A DNA stretch of 64,000 nt. Origin: Cephalotus follicularis. Taxonomy: Eukaryota; Streptophyta; Magnoliopsida; Oxalidales; Cephalotaceae. Position numbers and translations under genes: made by a program. The stretch covers positions 738,446 to 802,445 of the forward strand of contig BDDD01000532.1 in assembly GCA_001972305.1 (NCBI GenBank). Direction: 5' to 3'. The notes under the pieces were generated by a model. The model was not told the origin of the DNA. It saw only the letters and a list, made by a program, of their open reading frames with translations, and made no database searches. Of the stretch, positions 12,501 to 25,500 are shown piece by piece. Every line of letters begins with the position of its first letter. Positions within the stretch are counted from its first letter, which is position 1.

Positions 12501-13584
12501 TTAAATGTTTGTAAATTTACATGTAATATACACATTACAATAACTTCTTTTAATAAGTACTATACTTATATTTTATTTTTCTAATATAAGATAGAAAAAA
12601 CTTATCTAAGACGTACACCAACTCTCAGTTGAAAATTATAGTTAAATACGGAGAAAATCTAACCCCAACTAAATGAGCACTTTTGAAACTCAATTTTTTT
12701 TAAATTAGTATTTGATAAAATCCTATCAAAAGTACTTTTAGCCAAAGTGTTATTATTTTTAAAAGAAGCAAAAACATTTTTCAAACAGATCTGATGAGAT
12801 CAATTCGAAAAATACTTTTGTCAATCACATATTTATATAATTTAGTTATTTAAAATATCTACAACAGTTTCAAAAATATGTTTACTAAACATATTTTAAC
12901 TTACTCACATCACTTTTGACAATAACAATTCTACTAAAAATACTTCAAAAATACAGTTTTACAAAACACCGACATAAACAAATATACCATAAGGTTATTC
13001 AGCGGATGAACCCTTGTTCCCAAACGTCTAATCCAGCAATCGTAACATTTTTTAAGCCATGATAACATAGAAACCAAAACAACCAATTGTAATTCAACAA
13101 ACAATGAATCATTTTTTCAACTTAAAAATGTATTAAGTGCTAATAATAATATTAAACCAAAAAGAAAAAAAAACAACTATCATCTCAACAAATCTTCTAG
13201 ACAAGACCCAGGATTTTATTTGACAATTGATATGAATACCTTACAAATAAATAGTCATCTTTACACCAAACATTTTCTATTTCTCATCAATACTGTACAG
13301 ATGCGTTCATCAAATCCAAATATAAACAGGCACACAAAATTGATACTTGATATATAATGAATTGCCACAGTAAAAGAATTAACAGTTTGATTCTCATCTA
13401 AATGTCTTGTAACGAAAATTTTCAATAACATTGCCATTTTGGCAACAACTTCCAATGAAAGGGCTTCTGTCAACTGCGTCTACCGTTCTACAAGATGAAA
13501 TAATCAAAATCTACACATGCATTTTAGCAGTGTTCCATTCCTCAAAATTTTGATACATCAAGACCAAAACCCTTGAAAAAAGCT
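12500..13584. other. AT-rich spacer between CACTA element and SEC8 end
   Basis: No coding potential is seen. The stretch is AT-rich with A and T runs. It should contain the 3' UTR of SEC8, which ends towards it. Confidence 0.6.
13215..13220 (-). promoter_or_regulatory. Possible poly(A) signal of SEC8
   Basis: AATAAA on the minus strand about 365 bases after the SEC8 stop codon. The distance suits a plant 3' UTR, but single AATAAA hits are common in AT-rich DNA. Confidence 0.35.
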
Positions 13585-16500
13585 CTAATGCGATAAAATT
13601 TCTGATACTCGATCTTGTGCATCAGGGGGGATCTCCCTTCCTCGGACTTGCACCTTTAGAAGATTCATGTACCTATAAAAAAAATGTTGTTATGTTATTC
13701 AATAATTGAAAATATTTTCCATTGGAACAGAACTTAAAAAATAATCATAGCAACTAACTCTGTGGCTGTAAATAAGTACTCATGTTCCGCAATGAAGGCA
13801 AGCAAGGCCTGCAAACAGGAATAGAACAATGAACCCTGGTCTCTGATAGAAACACAAATCTCAGCTCAGATAGGAAACTATAAATTCTGATGACTTGCCT
13901 CAAATGGCATATTTAATAGTTCATAATAGGTGCGGACACGATCTAATCTCTGTTGTACAGATTCGCTGTCAATTGACGGAATTGCAGCCAAGGCCTGCAA
14001 ATGACAATATAAATTGTAAAGTCATTCAGAAACTATAATCAGAATCATCAAGTTTCATTCCAGCCTAAGGTCAGCTATAAGGGTTCAAGTACATAAAGTG
14101 ATTCAGAATTAATATAAAACCAACTCTCAGCCTATTGTCATTCCTTTACAAATCGAAGCTGATTCCAGCAAGGGCAATCACCAAATGCAGTCGGCAGGTA
14201 CAAAATCCTAATATGTTTGTTGCAAATTTCAAATTCATGCAAACAAGGAGTAGCCCCCGCAATGTTGTCATAACCGCACCAGACCGGGCGGTTGGACCTG
14301 TAAAACCGGGAAGCGGCCATGAGGCCGGGCCGGTCACACTCCAAAAATTGTATTTGGTCAAAACCAGTCAACAACCGGACAGAACCAGTTTTTGAAAAAA
14401 TAAATAAATAAGTCATTGGTTTTATGAGAAGTAATACTATGATCCAGATTTGAAGTTTTGTATTTATATCAACCCAAATCATATTTTTAAATTATGTTAT
14501 CAATATTCTATATAAGCAAGAACAATATTGTTACTTTATGGAACATTATATTGTTAATGTATTAATATTATGAATTTTATGTAATATTTATTATAGAATA
14601 TATATTTATTTAAATTTACGATTCGATCCCAGTTGAACCTCAAACCCTTGAACCACTGGACTTTACGATTCGACGTCTAGTCCGTTTCTGAAAACATTGG
14701 CACTCCCAAACCTTTCTACAATCTTAAGTAATTTTCTACACAACAGATCTACATTTATCTCGGGAATGTTATCACCAAAAGAAACAACTGTAGCTGCTAT
14801 GATGCTGTATGATTAAAACGAGTAGCAGATGGCACGACAATCTTAAATCTAAGACATAATTCTATTCCCAAACAAGGAAAGCAAATCACATTTTAGAGCT
14901 GCGTCTTCACATTATCAACGTACTAGTTGATGGAGAACAAGCTCAACAGAAGATAGTTAAAAAGAAAGGATTAGCAAATAATCAAAATTAAGCTAAGGAT
15001 TGAAGCATACACACCAGCGTCTCCTGTCTTGTCATTTCTATTCTATTACTTTAGCTGATTAATCATAAAAAACCAAGATACTTCCTTACAGTCTGAAAAA
15101 GTTAATTGTACATTTACATGTCATTCCTTGGCACTTCAACGGTCTACAACACTATGTATACAGAATCGTATTTACCTGTTCCAAGGCAATTGAATTCCGA
15201 CATATCAGCTGAACACCAAAAAGGTTGATGGATTTCATGTCGGCCAAAGCCTAATAAGAAAATATGTACTCCAATTAGCAGCAAACAAGAGGAAAGCAAC
15301 AAGTGCTAGCGTAAAATTAAATCAAATTACTATCTGAAAATAAACTACTAAAAATCCATGATAACAATCTAAACAAATAGTGCAGAGGAAAGAAAACATG
15401 CAAACCTTTATTGATGCATTTGCTGCAATGCCACAAATTCCACCAAATATGTAATTTCTCCTCACTCCAGCAACAAAAGGTGCAATTTCCTCATCCCTAC
15501 GTGTTATCTATGGTACAGGAAAAAAATTCATAATATTTACTTTCAAAAGCACATGATAGTCAGTGGAAATTGTCAAAATGAAATTCCAAAGCAATACTAT
15601 CTTCGCCACAATGATTAAGATGGCTATGGTCTTTCATCATTTTGCATAAAAAAATTACTCCTATGCACCAACAGATTCACAACACCACAACTAAGTTTTC
15701 TTCTATCCAGGAGGAATCGTTCTAGATAATGTAAGATGACAATACAGACAAATCATGCCTGGATTCATGCACCTTTTATGGCTTTAAAAGATGGGAAAAA
15801 TTCTAGAGAAGTAAACCCAGAGAGCTAATAAAAATTAAAAATTATAAGTATCGACTCAGTAACCGTCAAAGAGGTGTTATGTTATGACAATTTCTTTTAG
15901 GAAGATTGATTCCAAAAATAAATAAATTCCAGTAGGGCCAACAACATAATGATCCCATCATTCGTAGTAGCAGATGAAGATAATAACCTGTGCAGTAAGT
16001 GAAATTATAAAGTCATCCGGCTCTTCTGCATCTTGGTCCTCCAAGTACTCCCTACTTGTCATTTCCTGTTTTCATTACAATATGCTGTAAATTAAACATA
16101 TTTTCCTCGCAAAGTAATTCTTGATAATTTCAATGCCAATTGAGGTGACGAATTTACAAAATATGCAAGTTTCAAACACCTGCATGTGAAAAATTGTCTC
16201 CAACTGCATCTCTACCCGTAAAACTTTCGAGCAGTCAATCGCAAGTTTTCGGTACTCCTCTGCAAATGATGCCAGATTCTTAGGAGGTGCACTGCCTGTT
16301 TGAGAATGATGATGCATTCTCTCTTCTAATTGCTTTGATGCTTTTACGGTTGTTTGAAGTAGCCTATATTTTGCATTAGAAATGTCGTCACAAAAGCAGT
16401 AACTGAAAGCTTTTACAAGCAACAGACTACGACAAATCTAACTTCATAAGTTAGCTTAATGCGAAGAGAAAATGAAGCCAATTTCGTAATCTCATATATA

Positions 16501-19500
16501 TATAAGATGCCAAGGAATAAACTAGAGTGTAAATTGAGCAACAGCTCAAGAGGGCACAAATATCTATATTGCAGTCTTCCAATTGGCTTTTTCACAGTAA
16601 AAGGGGTGACCGATGGGAAAGCTGCTTCATACAACTCTTAGAAAGGATTTTTCAATATAGAAAATTTAAAGCTAACCAGCACTATTACGGGTTTGTGGAA
16701 GACATGATCACAAGCATCATCACTACTGCTGCCATTAGGACTGCAAATACAACCCGCTCCTCAAAAACAGCTCGCTGTTTGGGCTTCACTCAATAAAAAA
16801 GCTTGTTTAATTACACAACGAACAAAGCTACAGCAATCTCATGTTCAGCTTGATCAGGCTTATTAGCAGCAAAGAGAATAATAATACAAATTGACTTTAT
16901 AAGATACAGTTAGTGGACATATACTAGTGTAATGAGTTGACACAGGGTAGTTTTATTTGTGCAGCAATATTGCAAACATCCAAGATAAGAGAAAGGGACA
17001 CCTCTCCCCCAATATAATCCTAATCTCCAGCAACCCAGCACCCCAAAAAATTTAAACTCCATACTCCAGGGACCTACAAATACATTACTCTCGCATTTAT
17101 CGTTTCATATACCGTAGCAAGAACTTCATAGATTCGACCAATTCTATTAGCAACTAAAACATTGTCAACAACAATAATGCAGCAACATTCCATGACTGTA
17201 AATACAGCAATCCGGGACAACACAAAATGTAGTTGAATAATGAGACAGCACAAACGACATGGTGCTTGAATTATGCCAATTCTCCATGGTGCTTCAATTA
17301 TGCCAATTCTCCAGTAATAATAGATAAAAATAACTCAGCATGACGTTTAAAAATAATTAATTAATTAAAAATAAGATTAAAGGAAACTCCACATATTAGG
17401 AATATGGAAATAAAATATTTTACGTTTCCTCATCATTTTTCAAACGGGTATCTCCATGTGTCCATAGATGCTATATATTAACCAGGTGGAATTTTATGAA
17501 AGAACACTATAGTACAAAATTAAGACCACAATCAAAAGAGAAAACTTACCTTTCAATTGAATCTGCAACATACTCCAATGAATCACTTAAGGATGCCAAC
17601 AGAATAAGTTTGCTATCATCACGAATTAGATTCTCCTGCGCAAAAATATGGTAAGATAAGGATAATTGAATGAAACTTCCAACAGCAAACAACATTTCCT
17701 CAGGGAGGTTGGGAGGGAATAGGAAGACAAGCCAACATGAGACACACACAGACCTGCTTGATAGGTCTCAAATTCAGTAATAATTCGCTGAGCTCTGCTT
17801 CTATCTCAACAGCCTCAGCATCAGAAGCATTATTTCTCATGTTTGACATACCAAGTGGATTTGGTAAGCATGAACTTGCTGGATCAAGTCGCATCAATTT
17901 CTCGATGTCATGCCTCCCAATGAGCATATAACTCTGCTTTTCAAGAACTGCCTGAAATACATGAAACAAATATATATTAATAAATGGAAAAAGGTCATGG
18001 ATTAAATCAGCATTTAGCACATGCACAATTCTGATTCACAAGGATTAGTCAGCAACACCTATGACCAAGTAAAGAACATAGATTTTTCTGGTATTATATG
18101 CCATATTTGTTAAAATAGTGCTGTGAATCTTTATCTTCACAACATTATGAATTATATTTGTTTATTATTTCCTATGGAGAAGTCATCAGTTTCAACACTA
18201 TATTATGTTCCTCAAAATTATCAAAACTACTCTGAATCTATCCCCATCCAGGTTACTGATGACTTTTTTTTTTTTTTTTTAAATTTTGTTACTCATTGAC
18301 AAATGTTTTGAGTAGTTGAGTAATTTATCAACATAAATAAGGCATTCAATTGTACTATTATCTTCTTTTCCTATTATCTTACCTGCATTAACTGAAGAAA
18401 CTAAATACAAGGGTAGGCATGATATTTGGTTGTGCTTTAATTAAGTGCAACGAGTTCCACCATTGCATTTGAAAGGAATATATCAATCAAATTTCAATGA
18501 GCAAAAAGATACAGAAAAAACACTATAATGTTGAAATGGAAAATTGTTGTTTTCAAAGACATGACTCTCAAAGAGCTAAATGGCCCAAATAAATTGTGTA
18601 GCCAACTCCATGTAATCAGGTTCAGCGGTTCACTTTCAAGTCAGATACTCATACACATGATGATGGTTGTACCGCTGTAAGAATACATGCATATTGCAAA
18701 CAAATGCATGGTCAATCAAGTTGTAAATTTGAATATAAAATCTTAATACTGATATTGCTGCAAAGTGGATAATGGCAGGGTTCAATAACATTGGATGATG
18801 TATGATCAATTTAAATCATGTGAGTTAATCCATCATATTTTATTAATTCCATTTTAAACCTCACTATACTCGTGCCAGAGTGCTCAAATAACATATAAGA
18901 ACAGCTGCTGTTAGGTTGCATAGATTAGAAATTCCTTTCTTGATGAAATTGTGGGTGTTACAAGAGATTTGAACAAATTTACATGACGATGAACTATTTC
19001 ATAGAGCACTAGCATTTATCATAGATTGCTAGCCGAGTAAAGCAAAATGCGAAACACAAACGATGACAAAATAATTAGGAAAATTGTACAAAAGACATAA
19101 ACAATAATAGAAGTAAATGAGGGTAAAAGATAAACATCCATGCCTCCATGTAAGAAGTCCGACATCTTTCGTATGTTCGCTCAAGGAAAGTTTGTACATA
19201 CTTCACAAGGTCAGCAGCAAACTTAGGCATTGCTTGAGCCCAACCAACCACCTATAGTATGAAACAATGTAAAGAGAGTGCTTACAACTCCATAAATTTG
19301 TATATTATAAAGTAACAGAAACAAAATTTTGAACAAAAAGCGTCACTGTTTAAACCTCATCTACCAAGCTTGCAACATTATATTGTAGAAAAAAAATTTT
19401 AAAATTACCCTGAAAATGGGGAAACAATAAACTTACCTCCTTGGCTAAAAAGTCTATTGCCAGAAGTCCTTGCAAGACAGGTCGGCCCTTCTCAATTGAT

Positions 19501-22500
19501 GGAGTGTAAGTAGCAGCAGTATGTGCTCGCGGCCGAAATGCAGCTGGACCTGTAAACACACTTTCTGGAAATCACAACTTTAAACAGCACCCCGAAGTGA
19601 TAGTACTCCATTTCCAACCACTGTACAAGGTACATCTTACATCTCTGAATGATTATCTAATAGAAAAGCAAACACTCTGATCCCTCTGATCCAAAGCAAC
19701 ACATGCACATTTATATAAATATTGTCTGTATGTATTATTAAAACCACTTATTCTGATTAATTATATCACATGTATCCCCATTTCCAGTTCTTTGAATATC
19801 AAAAGCTATCAAAATGTACCAAAGACAAATGAGAAACTGAAAGCAGAAGTGTGGGTATCCAAGAATAGCACCCATTGAAATAATGTAATAAACAAATTAA
19901 GAAAAAATCCAAAAATAGAATTTCAGAGCCCCTCCACCATATCTGTACAGAAAAATAGAACCCCGCTAACCAATGGAAGACATCACAACAACACAAGTGA
20001 GATACAACTACATCCAGGAAACAACAGTCTCACGAAGACATAATGAGCTTGTGCACCAGATATACAACTGGATTTCATGCAACAAAAGTAAATGAAAATT
20101 TGATAAATTCAAGGTTTGGATTTTCAATAAATCATATTAAATTATTTAATGCTCATAGTTGATAGAACTTGCTTGATATAGCTTGCTGTACGCCTTTCCG
20201 GTAGTCTACAAACATAGTTGGTAAAAAGTGGTCCTTCACAAAGTTCTCCACAAAAGCTAGCAAGCCATCATTCCTGCAATTGAGAAGTTAAAATATAGAA
20301 CATGTCAATTTGAAAGGAAACGAACAAAAGAAAAGGAATTACGATTACATTTCACTTGGATGCAATGTATTAATTCAAGCGTTGATCTTATTCATGAAAT
20401 TCTACAGATGAAAAACAAATTATAAAATCGTCAAAACATATACTTAAGCAAGTAAACAGATCAACACTCCTAAAAATATGCTATGTCTATCACATGCAGG
20501 CTTAAACAAGAAGCAATTGAAAGAAATATCTACTACAAAGCAATTAAGAAGGAATATAGAAGATACTATGATTAAAACATATAACAGTACATTTCGTCAA
20601 CCTATGTCGGTAGATCTAAATATGACAGAAAAAGAATAAAAGGAATAAAAATATTTGTCCTTCAATTCTACAACCTAGCATACAAACTCCTAGAGCATTG
20701 AAATCTCAATTATTTTGGATTTCTGATCATAATGTTGATTATTGTCTTCATTCCCAGTTATTCCATTTGAAAACACAACAAATCAGCAATTACGAATTAA
20801 AATCGGAAGACATTCACGTGTAACAACTTCTAGAAAGAGACAAAGAGATGGAGGCAGCAACTGTAAGTTGTCAAAAACTCTCTGCCACATCTAATTACAA
20901 ATTTTTTTGAGCATGGAAATTCATGGAAATAGAACAAGTGGACAAGAATTCAGTCAAAGACATCCGCAGACATGAGGCTTTCTAGCTCATTTCAAACTTT
21001 GGCTATGTAAGAAATAATTTTTATATAAAAGACGGAGTAGGCGGAGTTCCGATTCCAACTCCCGATAGCTATCCTTCCATGCCTATTAAATAGTTCATAC
21101 AGACATTTTATCTATACTGACAACATGTTTAGTGAAGGACACAACATCTCACAAACTCACCCAAGCTGCGAATACTTTGTTGGCAGCATTGAAAAGACCT
21201 TATCTGCAAACTGCAGAGCACATTAGATTAGTAATGGCCAAAAATGGAAGCGTAAACAGTTAATATATTTCATGTTGGCAAAATGAATCTGCAATACTCC
21301 CTAACCTGAAGAACAGGGCGGTACACAGATGCTGCCAGATACATGCCTTGCTCAGGCAAGACAGCTGCAGATCCATAACCTTCTTGTAGTACATTGGGAC
21401 CCCTCCTACTCCATCCTTGGCGAATGAGATCAGCTCCTGGTTAATGGGTAAGGTAGTCCATAGACAAATGAACCATCAGAAGGCAACCCGATTGCAAAAA
21501 AAAAAGGAAAAGAGAGATTTAACAAAACAATAATAGTGGAGAAAGATACACTGATGAAGACGGCAGCATTACTGAGATGTTACAAAGTTTAAGAGTTTTC
21601 AGTCTAATCACAATCAGAATACAGATAATAAATGGGAACCGAAGAAATAAAAATACAAAGAGGTACTTTATAATTGACGTAACAGAAACATCCTACTTTA
21701 CAATTGCTAAGACACTCTCCAAACCAGTTGGCTTACTTTTATACAGGTTAGAGAGTAGTTTTCTTACAACGACGTCATCAGCATCAAATTAGATTGCAAT
21801 TGTTAGATTAAGCAAGGCATTAAGACATATTTCTAACCTAAACAGAGTAGCCTGACTAGTCTCCAAGTCCAATCAATGGTATGCCAATTTAAATTTATAG
21901 ATCGTTCCATCTGGAACAGTCATGCAAAATCTACTTCAGACAACACAACAAGCAAAAGTGTCATACGCGTCCTGCAGACACCAAAATATGTATAGTAATG
22001 TACATTAATCAATAGTTTTAAGTGATATGCCAAGGTCACCACTACTTTTTGAGCAAACCATCCTGTGAGCCACAGTGAACCATGTTATGGGGAAAAGGAA
22101 AGGATAAAAACTAGTCTCGCTTCTTCAATATGGATCACTATTGAATTGTTAATATAAGAAAAAAGAAGCCATCACAAAGTGTTAGTTTTGTATGTATTAG
22201 CCCCTCATGATTCAAACTTGTGTACTTATGCCGATTTTCTATTGCTTTTACTACTCCACCAAACTATGGCCCATTCAACAATTTATTTTTACATCTGCAG
22301 GTTGCAGTTACAACGCTGATCAGTAAAAAAGATTACTTCACTCTTTTACAAGTCACCAATATGTGCTCTGTGATAGAGAAAATATAAATTCTCGAAAAAA
22401 CATTAATACCACACTTTTACATCAAACAAACAAAATTTCAGCCAGAATTTATAATGCTATATAGTATATCTACAACAAAAACAAAAAGGTTCCATCAACA

Positions 22501-25500
22501 TTTAATTAAACTCGATATATTCTGCCATCAATTTTCAGGAAAAAAATAAGCCCTCACACTATGGAGGCTCCTGTGAATGGTAATCTAGATAAAGCCTAAA
22601 GCTTCGACATGTTTTCCTGAATAGCTGCTTTCAAGGATTGGACCTAGCCACCGACACTCTGCAAGTTAATAGTTTTACAACTGGACCAGAAAAAATCCCT
22701 TTCTTGTATGCATTCTGGTTCATCGACATTATCCGAATTTATAAATAGACAATTTACTATGGAAATCATTCCATATTCATTGCATTTATTTCAAACCATA
22801 AATATAAAGAACCTTGTATATATCGTAGTCCCTGACCAAAAATATTCTGAAATTAAAGAAAATCGCTAGAAAATGAAAGTATTGCAACAGTACAGATCTT
22901 CACCTACCTTGGTTGGGGATTGAGATGGTAGCATCCGTGAAGCGAAAAGCAAAAGTATGACCGTCTTCTGACCCACCCCTGTAACCCATCAGGATCAATA
23001 TCTAATAATAATAACAAAACAAACTGGCTGACAGTTACAAAGCAAAATGAAACAAACTAGAAGTGGCTATATGGCCCAACCATGTTCAGGTGCTACCCAA
23101 AACAGATAGGAGCACACGAAAAAGAATATTAGAAGATAAAACACTCAATAGCATTTCCTGCTTCAAAAATAAGGGGTTAAAAAGGTAAACCTCCAGCAAT
23201 GGATGAAAACAGTTGAATTACAGATCTATTAAGTATGACCGTCTTCTGACCCACCCCTGTAACCCATCAGGATCAATATCTAATAATAACAACAAAACAA
23301 ACTGGCTGACAGTTACAAAGCAAAATGAAACAAACTAGAAGTGGCTATATGGCCCAACCATGTTCAGGTACTACCCAAAACAGATAGGAGCACACGAAAA
23401 AGAATATTAGAAGATAAAACACTCAATAGCATTTCCTGCTTCAAATATAAGGGGTTAAAAAGGTAAACCTCCAGCAATGGATGAAAACAGTTGAATTACA
23501 GATCTATTAAGAAACTTGATTAGTTCCTGAAATCAGATAATAATTTCTTCTACATTGTATTGAGATAATTCCACTATTTATGTAGGCTAGTGTTAGGCCT
23601 TCACAGTAATATGGGCTTAACCTAATATTAGGCCCAAACTTGTAACTTAAAATAAATAATTATAACTAACGCTTCCCCTCAAGTTGGGGCATACATATCA
23701 AACAGACCTAACTTTTTACAAATATATGAAATACGAGCACTAAGAAGAGGTTTTGTAAAAATATCAGCTAACTGTTCTTCAGACTGTGTATAAACTAGTT
23801 GAATATCTCCACACTTCACTTTCTCACGAACAAAATGACAATCCACTTCAATATACTTTGTTCGTTCATGAAAGACAGGATTACCGGCAATATGCATAGA
23901 TGACTGGTTATCACAATGAAGGATTGACGATCTTTGCATTGGCAATCCAATTTCAGCCAACAACATTCGGATCAACTGTAGTTCTCCTGAGACATTAGCC
24001 ATCGCTCGATATTCTGCTTCAGCACTAGAGCGGGAAACTATGGGTTGCTTCTTGCTCTTCCATGACACAAGATTTCCTCCAAGAAAAACACAGTAACCTG
24101 AAGTGGAACGACAATCAATAGAACATCCTGCCCAATCTGCATCTAAGTATCCTACAACCTCCGATGCATCTGGATCAGAGTAAACAGATATATGAAGATG
24201 CCCTTGATCTCGGAATACTAAACCTTGACCAGGAGCTCTTTTTAAATACCTAACGATTTGTAGAACTGCCTGCCAATGAGGGGTACGAGGAGCACTCATG
24301 AACTGGCTAACCACACTAACAGCAAAAGAAATATTTGGACGAGTAATAGTGAGATAATTCAACTTGCCAACTAATCGTCGATATTTTTCAGGATCATGCA
24401 AAAGATCACCTTGTTCATTATCGAGTTTCACACGGGGATCCATAGGCGTATCAACAGGCTTACTATCACGAAGCCCTACATCTCATGAGATATCAAGAGT
24501 ATACTTTCTCTGTGAAAGAGCAATACCAACATCAGAATACGCCACCTCAATAGCCAGAAAATAACGCAAGCGACCCAAATCTTTAGTACTAAACTCACAT
24601 TGTAAAAACTGTTTGAGTCGTTGTATGCCTCTAACATCACTTCCAGTAACAATAATATCATCCACGTAAACCAAGAGAATAATACATCCATCTCAGGAGG
24701 ACATGCTGAAAACTGAGTGATCAACACTGCACCGTTTCATGCCAAACTTAAGCACAGCATCACTAAATCTCTCAAACCAAGCACGAGGAGATTGTTTCAG
24801 ACCATATTCCGTAACTTACAAACTTTCTCCCCTGAGCAACAAACCCATGTGGTTGCCCCATATATACTTCTTCATGAAGATCACTATGAAGGAAGGCATT
24901 CTTCACGTCCAACTGATATATATGCCAATGAAAACGAGCTGCCAAGGATACAAGAATACGAACAGAAGAAATCTTGGTCACCGGAGAGAACGTATCATCA
25001 TAATCAACGCCATAGGTTTGAGTATATCCTTTGGCCACTAGACGAGCCTTCAACCTTTCTATTGTACCATCGAGATGATATTTAACCATAAAGACCCAAC
25101 GACACCCAACCAATTGCTTGCCAGGTGGTAAAGATACAAGATCCCAAGTGTTATTAGCACGTAATGCAGTCATTTCATCCTCCATTGCACGGGTCCAACC
25201 TGGATGAGCCAAAGCTTCCTGCACACTACTAGGCACAAACACAGAAGAAACAGATTATACAAAAGCAGACATATGAGAGGTTAGCGTAAGACACAAAGTG
25301 TGATAAAGGATACCGAGTTACTTTTTTAGAACGTGTACGATGAGCAATGGGCGACTCAGATACAGGTAGATCAGCAATGGGCGACCCAGACTCGGGTGGA
25401 TCAATAATGGGTAACTCAGAATTAGGAGGATCAGAGACAGGCGCCAGTGGTGGTGGATCATACTACTACGGAGGATCAATTGATTGTGCAACAGATTGGT

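Noticed and set aside
12600..12980. A MITE in the spacer after SEC8
   Set aside because: AT-rich with some inverted A/T runs, but I found no convincing inverted ends or target duplication.
16459..16796. Plus-strand small genes in the SEC8 introns
   Set aside because: No family resemblance or gene signals; they lie in intron 14 of SEC8 on the opposite strand.
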